DNA of 55,030 bases from Parvibaculum sp035325945 (GTDB taxonomy: Bacteria > Pseudomonadota > Alphaproteobacteria > Parvibaculales > Parvibaculaceae), in the NCBI RefSeq assembly GCF_035325945.1, contig NZ_DAOKYX010000018.1, positions 1 through 55,030 on the forward strand. Reading direction: 5' to 3'. Position 1 is the stretch's first letter, and each line of letters begins with the position of its first letter. Positions 1 to 8,658 of this stretch are shown piece by piece. The translations under genes and the position numbers were made by a program. Under the pieces are notes generated by a model that saw only the letters and a program-made list of their open reading frames with translations, made no database searches and had not been told where the DNA came from.

Positions 1-347
1 AGGCTGACGCCGAACCTCGCCGCGATCCAGATGGTTGCGAGATAAAGCAGCACGGTGAGCAGGCAGGAGACGGCGAGCGCGAGCCAGAAGCCGGTTCCGT
101 ATCTGAGCAGCGCCGGCAGCACGAGAAACATCGGCAGCGTCGGCAGCACATACCAGAAGGTCGCCTCGGCGTGGCTCGCAATGCGCTCCTTGTCGCCCGT
201 ATCGTTCCAGAGCCAGATGATGGCGAGAATGGAGATGAGCGGCAGAGAGACCACGAGCGCGCCGAAAGACGGGCTGCGCTTGGCGATCTCCGAAACGGCC
301 ATGATGATGAAGCCGGAGAGGAGCGCCTTCACGATTGCGTAGAGCAT
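1..347 (-). CDS. DUF3147-like small membrane protein (partial)
   Basis: The reading frame starts at an ATG at 345-347, preceded on the minus strand by a strong GGGAGGA ribosome site, and stays open to the window edge, so the C-terminus is cut. The visible 115 residues are very hydrophobic, with four likely membrane helices near residues 1-17, 28-47, 64-84 and 88-110. This matches the DUF3147 family of short inner-membrane proteins of about 115-120 residues, so the gene is probably nearly complete. The function is unknown. It is followed upstream by a hydrolase on the same strand. The family call rests on the helix pattern and the MLYAIVKALLSG-type N-terminus. A generic small permease-like protein is the alternative. 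Confidence 0.7.
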   Translation of the reverse strand, partial: MLYAIVKALLSGFIIMAVSEIAKRSPSFGALVVSLPLISILAIIWLWNDTGDKERIASHAEATFWYVLPTLPMFLVLPALLRYGTGFWLALAVSCLLTVLLYLATIWIAARFGVS

Positions 348-377
348 CGGCGTTCCTCCCTGGCCGGTTGGCGCCGT

Positions 378-1034
378 TCAGGCCTTCTGCGCGTGAGCGG
401 CGAGGCGCTTGTCGAGATAGGCGCCGGAGACGCTGGTGAGCTGCTCGAGATGCGAATCGAAGAAGTGGTTGGCGCCGTCGATCGTCGCGTGCTCGATGAC
501 GATGCCCTTCTGCGTCTTCAGCCTGTCGACGAGCTTCTGCACATCCGCCGCCGGCGCGACCTGGTCGGCGCTGCCATTGATGATGAGGCCCGAGGAGGGG
601 CAGGGCGCGAGGAAGGTGAAGTCATACATGTTGGCGGGCGGAGCGACCGAGATGAAGCCCTCGATCTCCGGCCGGCGCATGAGCACCTGCATGGCGATCC
701 ACGCCCCGAAGGAGAAGCCCGCGATCCAGCACTGGGAGGCGTCAGGGTTCTGCGCCTGAAGCCAGTCGAGGGCGGACGCCGCGTCCGAAAGCTCGCCAAT
801 GCCCGAATCGAAGGCGCCCTGGCTGCGGCCGACACCCCGGAAGTTGAACCTCAGAACCGAGAAACCGCGCGCGACGAAGCCCTGAAAGAGCGTGTAGGTC
901 ACGGGGTTGTTCATGGTGCCGCCGAACTGGGGGTGCGGATGCAGCACCAGCGCGATCGGCGAATTGGCCTTGCGGCTGTGATGGTAGCGGCCCTCGATGC
1001 GGCCGGCAGGACCATTGAAAATAACCTCAGGCAT
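378..1034 (-). CDS. Alpha/beta hydrolase (COG2945 type)
   Basis: This 218-residue cytosolic protein has a complete alpha/beta-hydrolase triad. The nucleophile Ser108 sits in the elbow GFSFGAW, the acid is Asp157 in NGSADQV, and His190 is in GANHFF. The N-terminal HPHPQFGGTM segment and FNFRGVGRS are typical of the short COG2945 hydrolases, which lack a lid domain. The family includes esterases and uncharacterised serine hydrolases, and the substrate cannot be read from the sequence. The gene is divergent from the iscR-suf operon and runs in the same direction as the DUF3147 gene 30 bases downstream of it. There is no signal peptide. Confidence 0.85.
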   Translation of the reverse strand: MPEVIFNGPAGRIEGRYHHSRKANSPIALVLHPHPQFGGTMNNPVTYTLFQGFVARGFSVLRFNFRGVGRSQGAFDSGIGELSDAASALDWLQAQNPDASQCWIAGFSFGAWIAMQVLMRRPEIEGFISVAPPANMYDFTFLAPCPSSGLIINGSADQVAPAADVQKLVDRLKTQKGIVIEHATIDGANHFFDSHLEQLTSVSGAYLDKRLAAHAQKA

Positions 1035-1135
1035 GCCCGTCTCACTTCACCTTGCTATTAACCGACTGTCACTGTCGGAAATTTTCCGTCGCAATCGGCT
1101 CTTTTCCTCTGGAAATCTTTCCCGGAGGCAGCTAA

Positions 1136-1160
1136 ATAGTTGACTAAGGCGCTCGGGATA
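1136..1160 (+). promoter_or_regulatory. Candidate IscR/Rrf2 operator upstream of iscR
   Basis: The sequence ATAGTTGACTAAGG followed by CGCTCGGGATA resembles the IscR type-1 box. The left half ATASYYGACT matches exactly, while the right half is imperfect. It lies about 150 bases before the iscR start, where an autoregulatory site is expected, and it contains a TTGACT that could serve as a -35 element. IscR binding here is inferred from the motif and position only. Confidence 0.5.
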
Positions 1161-1307
1161 GGCCGGGCCGAAGTGCAAGAGCCTCCCCCCGAACTCATGC
1201 CGGGCCCGAAGGAGAGGCGCACGTTCTTAACACAGGCAAGTCCCGGTTAGGCAAGGGTTTTGGCCCTTTGCGCCGCCAGGAAGCCCTGTTTCGAGAGGAG
1301 AAGGTCC

Positions 1308-1781
1308 GTGAAACTCACGACAAAGGGTCGTTATGCGGTCATGGCCATGGCCGATCTCGCCCGCTACAGCACGGGCCGTCCTGTGGCGCTGGCAGACATA
1401 GCCGAGCGTCAGGAGATTTCTCTGTCTTACCTCGAGCAGCTTTTCGCCAAGTTGCGCAGGGGCAATCTGGTGAAGAGCGTTCGCGGCCCCGGCGGCGGCT
1501 ATCTGCTCTCCCGCCATGCGGACGACATTCGTATTTCGGATGTCATCCTCGCGGTGGACGAGCCGATCAAGGCGACGCGCTGCGAAGTCGGCTCTCCCAA
1601 AGGGTGCATGGGAAACAATTCCAGCCGCTGCATCACCCACGATCTCTGGGCCGAGCTTAGTCACCATATTCAGCTTTTCCTCGGCTCGGTGTCGCTCGGC
1701 GATGTGATCAACGGCCGCGTGGTATCGACCGCGAGCCCGCGTCCCGCACCCGAGCAGGCGATTTCCAACGCCGCCGATTGA
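1308..1781 (+). CDS. iscR: Rrf2-family Fe-S regulator IscR
   Basis: This 157-residue transcription factor would sense Fe-S status and control the operon that follows. The winged helix-turn-helix occupies roughly residues 1-75, starting VKLTTKGRYAVMAM. The cluster ligands Cys92, Cys100 and Cys108 are all present, with seven residues between each pair, a spacing seen in alphaproteobacterial homologues rather than the shorter spacing of E. coli IscR. I chose the GTG at 1308 because a GAGAGGAGAAGG ribosome site precedes it and the family starts MRLTTKGRYAV. Longer frames extend upstream without family similarity. The gene lies 34 bases before the cysteine desulfurase, and a candidate operator at 1136-1160 suggests autoregulation. 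Confidence 0.93.
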   Translation: MKLTTKGRYAVMAMADLARYSTGRPVALADIAERQEISLSYLEQLFAKLRRGNLVKSVRGPGGGYLLSRHADDIRISDVILAVDEPIKATRCEVGSPKGCMGNNSSRCITHDLWAELSHHIQLFLGSVSLGDVINGRVVSTASPRPAPEQAISNAAD

Positions 1782-1815
1782 GCGAAAAATCCTGACGCCA
1801 CGAGGCACTGAAGGC

Positions 1816-3024
1816 ATGACGATCGAGCGCGCCTATATGGACCACAATGCCACCGCTCCGGTTCGCCCCGAAGCGGTGGAGGCGGTCGCGCGCGTGCTCG
1901 CACTGACTGGCAATCCGTCATCGGTGCATGCCGAGGGGCGGGCGGCGCACAAGATCGTCGAGGATGCGAGGGTGGCGGTCGCCGCGCTGGTGAAGGCGAA
2001 GCCGGCTGAAATCACCTTCACGAGCGGCGGCACCGAAGCGGCGAACCTTGCCCTTCACGCGGCGAGGAACGCGCTCGGCATTCGCCGCATCGTCCTGTCC
2101 TCGGTGGAGCACGACGCCGTGCGTGTTGCGGCGGCCCATTCCGGCCTCGAGGTGGAGGTGCTGCCGGTCAACGAAAACGGCATTGCCGATCTTGCGGCGC
2201 TGGCCGGACTTCTCGATGCGCCGGGCAAGGGCAGGACGCTGGTGGCGCTGATGCTTGCGAATAATGAAACGGGCGTTATCCAGCCCGTGGCCGAGGCGGC
2301 CGCGATGGCGCGCGCCGCAGGCGCCTTCATGCTCACGGATGCCGTTCAGGCTGTGGGCCGGATGCCCGTCGATTTCGTCGCGCTCGGCGCCGACATGATG
2401 CTTCTTTCCGGGCACAAGCTCGGCAGCCCGCAGGGCATCGGCGCACTCGTCTGGCGCGATGAGCTTGCATTCGAGCCGCTCATTCGCGGTGGCGGGCAGG
2501 AATTGCGCCGCCGCTCCGGCACCGAAAATGTGCCGGGCATTGCCGGGTTCGGCGCTGCGGCGCGCGCCGCGGCGAGAGACGCAGATGCCTATACGCGCAT
2601 CGCCGAGCTGCGCGATGCGCTCGAAGCCGCCTTGAAGGCGGCGGTTCCGGATGTTCGGATTTTTGGCGAGAACGCGCCAAGGCTTGCCAATACGAGCCTT
2701 TTTTCGTCGGCGGGGCTCAATGCGGAAACGCTGCTCATGATCCTCGATCTCGACGGATTTGCCGTGAGCGCGGGTTCCGCCTGCTCGTCGGGAAAGGTGG
2801 CGCGCTCCCATGTGCTCGAGGCGATGGGCGTCCCGCCCGAACTCGCCAAAGGCGCGATCCGCGTCAGTCTCGGCCTTGCGAACACGCGCGCCGAGATCGA
2901 GCGGTTTGTTCAGAGCTGGGCCCGCGCGGCTGTAAAAGCGCGCGCCCATGAGAGTGATGTAAAGACCGGCGCGCCGGAGAGCGCATCGGTGCGGGCGGCG
3001 GCCTCTTCGGCCGTGCCGGCTTGA
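1816..3024 (+). CDS. iscS: Class I cysteine desulfurase (IscS/NifS type)
   Basis: This 402-residue PLP enzyme removes sulfur from L-cysteine and hands it on as a persulfide for Fe-S cluster building. The PLP lysine is Lys201 in LSGHKLGSPQG, His99 in SSVEHD is the conserved catalytic histidine, and the persulfide-carrying Cys323 lies in the long mobile loop SAGSACSSGKVARSHVLEAMG, which is characteristic of class I enzymes. It starts with MDHNATAPV-type family sequence just after the initial residues. The last 30 or so residues are an Ala/Ser/Glu-rich extension without family similarity. It sits between iscR and sufB, and the same operon also holds a class II enzyme (sufS), so two sulfur donors are encoded together. 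Confidence 0.92.
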   Translation: MTIERAYMDHNATAPVRPEAVEAVARVLALTGNPSSVHAEGRAAHKIVEDARVAVAALVKAKPAEITFTSGGTEAANLALHAARNALGIRRIVLSSVEHDAVRVAAAHSGLEVEVLPVNENGIADLAALAGLLDAPGKGRTLVALMLANNETGVIQPVAEAAAMARAAGAFMLTDAVQAVGRMPVDFVALGADMMLLSGHKLGSPQGIGALVWRDELAFEPLIRGGGQELRRRSGTENVPGIAGFGAAARAAARDADAYTRIAELRDALEAALKAAVPDVRIFGENAPRLANTSLFSSAGLNAETLLMILDLDGFAVSAGSACSSGKVARSHVLEAMGVPPELAKGAIRVSLGLANTRAEIERFVQSWARAAVKARAHESDVKTGAPESASVRAAASSAVPA

Positions 3025-3045
3025 GAATGAAGTGGAGAGTACGAG

Positions 3046-4500
3046 ATGGCAGCCGTTAGCGAGACGGTCGATACGGTCGATCAGGTTGCAGCCGACAAGT
3101 ACAAGTACGGCTTCACCACCGATATCGAATCCGAGAAAGCTCCCAAGGGCCTGAACGAGGATACGATCCGTTTCATCTCGGCCAAGAAACACGAGCCCGA
3201 ATGGATGCTCGAATGGCGGCTGCAGGCCTATCGTCGCTGGCTCCAGATGGAGGAGCCGAAATGGGCGAAGGTCGCCTATCCGCCGATCGACTTCCAGGAC
3301 GCCTATTATTTTGCCGCGCCGAAGCAGATGGCGAAGCCCGCGAGCCTCGATGAGGTCGATCCGAAGCTTCTCGAGACTTACGAGAAGCTCGGCATTCCGC
3401 TCGCGGAGCAGGAAGTGCTGGCGGGCGTCGCCGTCGATGCTGTGTTCGATTCGGTGTCGGTCGTCACCACCTTCCGTGCGAAGCTCATGGAAGCGGGTGT
3501 GATCTTCTGCCCCTTCTCGGAGGCGGTGCGCGAATATCCCGAGCTTGTCCGCAAGTATCTCGGCACCGTCGTGCCGTACTCGGACAATTATTATGCGACG
3601 CTGAATTCCGCTGTCTTCTCCGACGGGTCCTTCGTCTACATTCCCGAGGGCGTGCGCTGCCCGATGGAGCTTTCGACCTATTTCCGCATCAACGAGAAGC
3701 AGACGGGCCAGTTCGAGCGCACGCTCATCATCGCCGACAAGGGCTCTTATGTGAGCTATCTCGAAGGCTGCACCGCTCCGCAGCGCGACGAGAACCAGCT
3801 TCACGCCGCCGTTGTCGAGCTTGTCGCGCTCGACGATGCCGAGATCAAATATTCGACGGTTCAGAACTGGTTCCCCGGTGACGAGAACGGCATGGGCGGC
3901 ATCTATAATTTCGTCACCAAGCGTGGCGATTGCCGGGGTCCCCGTTCCAAGATTTCCTGGACGCAGGTGGAAACAGGATCGGCCGTCACCTGGAAATATC
4001 CAAGCTGCATCCTGCGCGGCGAGGGATCGAGCGGCGAGTTCTATTCGATCGCCATCTCGAACCATTTCCAGCAGGTCGACAGCGGCACGAAGATGATCCA
4101 TCTCGGCAAGAACACGTCGAGCCGCATCGTCTCGAAGGGCATTTCCGCCGGGCGTTCTTCGAACACCTATCGAGGGCTCGTGAGCGTTCACAAGAAGGCA
4201 GAGAACGTCCGCAACTTCACGCAGTGCGACAGCCTGCTCATCGGCTCGAATTGCTCGGCGCACACCGTGCCCTATATCGAGGCGAAAAATCCGACCGCGA
4301 TCCTCGAACATGAGGCGACGACCTCGAAGATCAGCGAGGAGCAGCTCTTCTATTGCCGCCAGCGCGGCGTCCCGGAGGAAGAGGCGGTCGCGCTCATCGT
4401 CAACGGTTTCTGCCGCGAAGTGTTGCAGCATCTGCCGATGGAATTCGCAGTCGAGGCGCAAAAGCTCGTCGGTATCAGTCTGGAAGGAAGCGTAGGATAA
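3046..4500 (+). CDS. sufB: Fe-S cluster assembly scaffold SufB
   Basis: SufB is the core scaffold of the SufBC2D complex, where persulfide sulfur, iron and electrons are combined into a nascent Fe-S cluster. The 484-residue length and the conserved segments (YYATLNSAVFSDGSFVYIPEG, the CDSLLIGSNCSAHT region and the C-terminal GFCREVLQHLPMEF) are standard for the long SufB form. The start ATG at 3046 follows a GGAGAG ribosome site. The stop codon overlaps the sufC start by one base (TAATG), which implies translational coupling. Nothing is missing compared with the family. Confidence 0.97.
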   Translation: MAAVSETVDTVDQVAADKYKYGFTTDIESEKAPKGLNEDTIRFISAKKHEPEWMLEWRLQAYRRWLQMEEPKWAKVAYPPIDFQDAYYFAAPKQMAKPASLDEVDPKLLETYEKLGIPLAEQEVLAGVAVDAVFDSVSVVTTFRAKLMEAGVIFCPFSEAVREYPELVRKYLGTVVPYSDNYYATLNSAVFSDGSFVYIPEGVRCPMELSTYFRINEKQTGQFERTLIIADKGSYVSYLEGCTAPQRDENQLHAAVVELVALDDAEIKYSTVQNWFPGDENGMGGIYNFVTKRGDCRGPRSKISWTQVETGSAVTWKYPSCILRGEGSSGEFYSIAISNHFQQVDSGTKMIHLGKNTSSRIVSKGISAGRSSNTYRGLVSVHKKAENVRNFTQCDSLLIGSNCSAHTVPYIEAKNPTAILEHEATTSKISEEQLFYCRQRGVPEEEAVALIVNGFCREVLQHLPMEFAVEAQKLVGISLEGSVG

Positions 4501-5240
4501 TGCTCGAGATCAAGAACCTGCATGTCGTCGTGGACGGCAAGGAAATCCTGAAGGGCATCGATCTCACGGTCGGCGCGGGCGAAGTCCATGCCATCATGGG
4601 GCCGAACGGTTCCGGCAAGTCGACGCTTTCCTATGTGCTCGCCGGGCGCGAAGGCTATGAGGTGACGGAAGGCTCGATCACCTACAAGGGCAGGGACCTC
4701 CTCGCCATGAATGTGGACGAGCGCGCGGCCGCGGGCGTCTTCCTCGCCTTCCAGTATCCGATCGAGATTCCGGGCGTCACCAACATGATGTTCCTCAAGA
4801 CCGCGATCAACGCGCAGAGGAAGGCGCGCGGCGAGGCCGATCTCGACGCGCCGCGTTTCCTGAAGCTCGTTCGCGAGAAATCGAAGCCGCTCAACATCAG
4901 CGAGGACATGCTGAAGCGGGCGGTCAATGTCGGCTTCTCGGGCGGCGAGAAGAAGCGGGCGGAAGTGCTCCAGATGGCGATGCTGGAGCCCTCGCTCGCC
5001 GTTCTCGACGAAACCGATTCCGGTCTCGACATCGACGCGCTCAAGGTCGTCGCCGATGGCGTGAACGCGCTGCGCTCGCCCGAGCGCGCGATGATCGTCA
5101 TCACCCATTATCAGCGTCTGCTCGACTACATCGTGCCGGATGTCGTCCATGTGCTCTCGAAGGGCCGGATCGTCCGTTCGGGCGGCAAGGAGCTTGCCGC
5201 GGAGCTTGAGCGGACCGGCTATGCCGAGTTTGCGGCGTAA
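4500..5240 (+). CDS. sufC: Fe-S assembly ATPase SufC
   Basis: SufC is the ABC-type ATPase of the SufBC2D complex. It drives conformational change in the SufB/SufD scaffold and is not a transporter. The 246-residue protein carries Walker A GPNGSGKST at 34-42, the signature FSGGEKKR at 146-153, Walker B with LAVLDET at 166-172 followed by DSGLD, and His203 in the switch VITHYQ. The ATG at 4500 overlaps the last base of the sufB stop. Longer upstream frames lie inside sufB and lack SufC similarity. It is followed by sufD after 9 bases. Confidence 0.97.
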   Translation: MLEIKNLHVVVDGKEILKGIDLTVGAGEVHAIMGPNGSGKSTLSYVLAGREGYEVTEGSITYKGRDLLAMNVDERAAAGVFLAFQYPIEIPGVTNMMFLKTAINAQRKARGEADLDAPRFLKLVREKSKPLNISEDMLKRAVNVGFSGGEKKRAEVLQMAMLEPSLAVLDETDSGLDIDALKVVADGVNALRSPERAMIVITHYQRLLDYIVPDVVHVLSKGRIVRSGGKELAAELERTGYAEFAA

Positions 5241-5249
5241 GGATCTGAA

Positions 5250-6581
5250 ATGACAGGCGAAGCCGAACAGCTTTTCATCGATGCCTATGAGCGGCAGCGC
5301 GCGGCGCTTCCCGGCGCGGGCATCGGGTGGCTTTCCCAGCGCCGCGACGAGGCGCTGCGCGTCTTCAGGACGGCGGGACTTCCGCATCGCCGCCTTGAGG
5401 ACTGGCGCTACACGGATCTGCGTCAGGCGCTGGGCAGGGCATCCCTTGCGCCTGCGCCGGAGCATCGGGGCGCGGTGCTGCTCCCGGCTGCGGAGGCGCG
5501 GGCTTCCGCTGCCGCCTTCAACGCCATCGACCGTCATGTTTTCGTGTTCGTGAACGGCCGGCTGCGGGTGGATCTGTCGGATGCGGCGCTGCCTTCGGGC
5601 GTCGAAGTACTCCCGCTGGCAGACGCCCTCGACAAATCCTGGGTGCGGCTGCTCGTCGAGACGAGCGCGGCCACGACCGGCGCCACCAATGTCATCGCGC
5701 TCAATACGGCGCTGATGCAGGGCGGGGTGGCGATCCATGTCCACAAGGGCGTCAGGCTCGAAAAGCCGCTGCATCTCCTTTTCCTCGCGGCCGATGACGG
5801 CGCCTTTCACGCGCGCAATTTCATCCGGCTCGACGAAGGAGCGTCGGCGTCGATCCTCGAAACACATGTCAGCGCCGGTGCTTCGCGCTACTTCGCCGAT
5901 CTCGTGACGGATGTTTCGCTGGCCGATGGCGCGAGCCTCGATCATGTGAAGGTGCAGGACGAAGCGCCGAATGCCATCCACCTCGCGACGCTTTCGGCGC
6001 ATCTCGACGCGCGGTCGAAGCTCTCGACATTCTCGATGACGCTTGGCGGCGGCGTTTCGCGCTCGCAATCGTTCATTCGTTTCGAGGGTGAGGAAGCCAA
6101 GGCCGAGGTCAATGGCGCAACGGCGCTGCGCGGCTCGCAGCATGGCGATCACTTCGTGCTCGTCGATCATGCCGTGCCCCATTGCACCAGCGGCACGCTC
6201 TTCAAGAGCGTTCTCGACGGAACCTCGACCGGCGTGTTCCAGGGCCGGGTCGTCGTGCGCGAGGGCGCGCAGAAGTCCGACGGGCGGCAGATGACGAACG
6301 CGCTTCTGCTCTCCCGCGACGCGGCGATGAATGCGAAGCCGGAGCTTGAGATTTACGCCGATGACGTCCAGTGCGCCCATGGCTCGACCATTGGCGAACT
6401 GAGCGCGCAGGCGATCTTCTATCTGCGTTCGCGCGGCATAGACGAGGCGACGGCGCGTCAGCTTCTCATCTCGGCATTTCTCGACGAAGCCTTCGAGAGC
6501 GTGCCTCATGAAGCTGCGCGGGAAGCCTTGCGTGCGCTTGCCGCGGGTTGGTTCCAGCCGGGAAGCGAGGTTGCGTCATGA
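5250..6581 (+). CDS. sufD: Fe-S assembly scaffold subunit SufD
   Basis: SufD is the SufB paralogue that completes the SufBC2D scaffold and helps iron acquisition. The 443-residue protein has a variable helical N-terminus containing LPHRRLEDWRYTDLR, which is typical of SufD. The beta-helix core follows, and the conserved C-terminal block HGSTIGELSAQAIFYLRSRG lies near residue 380. It begins 9 bases after sufC, and its TGA stop is embedded in the sufS start as ATGA, so the four genes sufB-C-D-S are tightly coupled. Confidence 0.96.
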   Translation: MTGEAEQLFIDAYERQRAALPGAGIGWLSQRRDEALRVFRTAGLPHRRLEDWRYTDLRQALGRASLAPAPEHRGAVLLPAAEARASAAAFNAIDRHVFVFVNGRLRVDLSDAALPSGVEVLPLADALDKSWVRLLVETSAATTGATNVIALNTALMQGGVAIHVHKGVRLEKPLHLLFLAADDGAFHARNFIRLDEGASASILETHVSAGASRYFADLVTDVSLADGASLDHVKVQDEAPNAIHLATLSAHLDARSKLSTFSMTLGGGVSRSQSFIRFEGEEAKAEVNGATALRGSQHGDHFVLVDHAVPHCTSGTLFKSVLDGTSTGVFQGRVVVREGAQKSDGRQMTNALLLSRDAAMNAKPELEIYADDVQCAHGSTIGELSAQAIFYLRSRGIDEATARQLLISAFLDEAFESVPHEAAREALRALAAGWFQPGSEVAS

Positions 6582-7828
6582 CAGGTCAGCCATTGAAGCG
6601 CGTTGAAGCGGGCTATGACGTCGCAGCCATCCGGGCGGATTTTCCGATCCTGAGCCGCGAGGTCTATGGCAAGCCGCTCGTCTATCTCGACAACGGAGCC
6701 TCGGCGCAGAAGCCGAAGGTCGTGATCGACACGATGCGCGAGGTCATGGAGCACGAATTCGCCAATGTGCATCGCGGCCTCCATTATCTCTCCAATGCGG
6801 CGACGCAGCGCTTCGAGGATGCGCGCGAGAAGACGCGCGCCTTCATCAACGCCGCCTCGACGGACGAGATCATCTTCACGTCGGGCTCGACCGATGCGCT
6901 CAATCTCGTCGCATCGAGCTTCGCGGCGCCGATGATCGGTCCGGGCGACGAGATCGTGCTTTCCGTCATGGAGCATCACTCGAACATCGTTCCCTGGCAT
7001 TTCCTGCGCGAGCGGCAGGGCGCCGTTCTCAAATGGGTACCGGTGACGGATGAGGGCGATCTCGACATGGAGGCGTTCGAGAAGCTGCTCGGGCCGAAGG
7101 TCAAGATCGTCGCGATCACCCATATGTCGAATGTGCTCGGCACGGTCACGCCGATGAAGGAGATCGTGCGCCTTGCCCACGCGCGCGGCATTCCGGTCGT
7201 GGTCGATGGTTCGCAAAGCGCCGTCCATCTCGAGATCGACGTGCGCGATCTCGATGTCGATTTCTACGCGGTGACGGGACACAAGATTTATGGGCCCACG
7301 GGCATCGGCTTTCTCTACGGCAAGAAGGAATTGCTGGAGAAGATGCGGCCCTATCGCGGCGGCGGCGAGATGATCCGCGAAGTGAGCCTCGATGCCGTGT
7401 CCTATGCAGCGCCGCCTCATCGCTTCGAGGCGGGAACGCCGGCGATCGTCGAGGCGATCGGCCTCGGCGCCGCGCTCGATTATGTGCATGGCGTCGGCCG
7501 CGCGCGCATCGCGGCGCATGAGGCGAGCCTGCTCGCCTATGCGAATGAGCGGCTTTCGGAGATCGACGATCTGCGGATCATCGGCACCTCGCGGAGCAAG
7601 GGTGGCATCATCTCCTTCACCCTCGGTTCCGCGCATGCCCATGACATCGCAACCGTGATCGACCGCGCGGGCGTCGCGGTTCGTGCCGGGCATCATTGCG
7701 CCCAGCCGCTCATGGAGCGTTTCGGCGTGACGGCGACGGCGCGCGCCTCCTTCGCCATGTATACGACGCATGAGGAAATCGACCGGCTGGTCGCAGCCCT
7801 CATCGATGCGAAGAAATTCTTCGCCTGA
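6578..7828 (+). CDS. sufS: Class II cysteine desulfurase SufS
   Basis: SufS is the PLP-dependent cysteine desulfurase/selenocysteine lyase that feeds the SUF scaffold. In this 416-residue protein the PLP lysine is Lys236 in AVTGHKIYGPTG, and the active Cys374 is in RAGHHCAQPLM on a short loop, the class II hallmark. The start at 6578 overlaps the sufD stop (ATGA), and upstream in-frame codons would extend into sufD. Class II enzymes usually need a sulfur acceptor (SufE or SufU). None is encoded in this operon, so it is either elsewhere or replaced by SufB directly. Confidence 0.95.
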   Translation: MTGQPLKRVEAGYDVAAIRADFPILSREVYGKPLVYLDNGASAQKPKVVIDTMREVMEHEFANVHRGLHYLSNAATQRFEDAREKTRAFINAASTDEIIFTSGSTDALNLVASSFAAPMIGPGDEIVLSVMEHHSNIVPWHFLRERQGAVLKWVPVTDEGDLDMEAFEKLLGPKVKIVAITHMSNVLGTVTPMKEIVRLAHARGIPVVVDGSQSAVHLEIDVRDLDVDFYAVTGHKIYGPTGIGFLYGKKELLEKMRPYRGGGEMIREVSLDAVSYAAPPHRFEAGTPAIVEAIGLGAALDYVHGVGRARIAAHEASLLAYANERLSEIDDLRIIGTSRSKGGIISFTLGSAHAHDIATVIDRAGVAVRAGHHCAQPLMERFGVTATARASFAMYTTHEEIDRLVAALIDAKKFFA

Positions 7829-7837
7829 GGAATGGAA

Positions 7838-8224
7838 ATGTCAGAAGACGTGAACATGGCGGTCGGCGAAAATCCACCTGACGCGGCGGCGGAAACCTCC
7901 GCGCTTCCGCCGGAGGAGCTGGAGCGGCTGACCGACGACATCATCGACGCGCTCAAGACGGTTTATGACCCTGAAATCCCGGTCGACATCTATGAGCTTG
8001 GCCTCATCTACAAGGTCGATATTTCGGATGATCGCGACATCACCATCGACATGACGCTGACGGCGCCGGGTTGTCCGGTTGCGGGCACGATGCCGGAAAT
8101 GGTGGCCGATGCCGTGCGTTCGGTCGATGGCGTGGGCGATGTGAAGGTCAACATGGTCTTCGATCCGCCTTGGGACACGAGCCGCATGTCCGAAGAGGCG
8201 CGCGTCGCGCTCAATATGTACTAG
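7838..8224 (+). CDS. sufT: SufT / DUF59 (MIP18-like) Fe-S maturation protein
   Basis: This 128-residue protein of the DUF59 (MIP18/PaaD) family is an auxiliary factor in Fe-S protein maturation. The family core is clear: TVYDPEIPVDIYELGLIY, LTAPGCPVAGTMPEMV with its conserved cysteine, and VFDPPW. An acidic N-terminal stretch of about 35 residues precedes the domain. I prefer the ATG at 7838, which has TGAGGA six bases upstream. The ATG at 7832 is in frame but directly abuts that ribosome site. It lies between sufS and the A-type carrier. Confidence 0.92.
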   Translation: MSEDVNMAVGENPPDAAAETSALPPEELERLTDDIIDALKTVYDPEIPVDIYELGLIYKVDISDDRDITIDMTLTAPGCPVAGTMPEMVADAVRSVDGVGDVKVNMVFDPPWDTSRMSEEARVALNMY

Positions 8225-8276
8225 CCGCTTGAACGGACTGACCTGGATAGCCACCTGAAGCCTGAGGATGAATGAC

Positions 8277-8636
8277 ATGGCAAGAGAACGCCCAAAGGCA
8301 ATCAGACTGACCGACAGGGCCTCGGAACATCTGCGCGCCATCATGGTGCGATCCGAGGGGAAATATGTCGGCCTGCGCGTCGGCGTGAAGAATGGCGGCT
8401 GCGCCGGCATGGAATACACCATGGAATATGCCGAGGACGTGAAGCCGCTCGACGAAGTGATCGAGGACAAGGGGGTGAAGATCCTGATCGACCCCAAGGC
8501 CATCCTCTTTCTCATCGGCACGGAGATGGACTACGTCACCGAGAAATTTTCCTCCGGCTTCAAGTTCAACAATCCGAATGTGACGGATGCCTGCGGCTGC
8601 GGGGAGAGCGTCACCATAGAGCCCGCCGGCGCCTGA
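8277..8636 (+). CDS. sufA: A-type Fe-S carrier protein (SufA/IscA family)
   Basis: This 119-residue HesB/IscA-type protein would receive clusters from the SUF scaffold and pass them to targets. The three conserved cysteines are present: Cys42 in GGCAGMEY, and Cys106 and Cys108 in the C-terminal CGCG motif. Among three clustered ATGs, 8277 is preferred because GAGG lies nine bases upstream, whereas the ATG at 8268 directly touches it. It is the last gene of the iscR-suf operon, and the next gene follows 22 bases later. Confidence 0.94.
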   Translation: MARERPKAIRLTDRASEHLRAIMVRSEGKYVGLRVGVKNGGCAGMEYTMEYAEDVKPLDEVIEDKGVKILIDPKAILFLIGTEMDYVTEKFSSGFKFNNPNVTDACGCGESVTIEPAGA

Positions 8637-8658
8637 CCAGAGCCGTCGGGAGGGACGC

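Noticed and set aside
1918..4461. Very long open frame (over 800 codons) on the minus strand opposite iscS and sufB
   Set aside because: It is the antisense of two unmistakable genes. The high GC content removes stop codons in that frame, and its composition (Arg/His/Asp-rich, no domain) is that of a shadow. Similar shadows opposite sufC-sufD, parE, lon and nuo genes were left out for the same reason.
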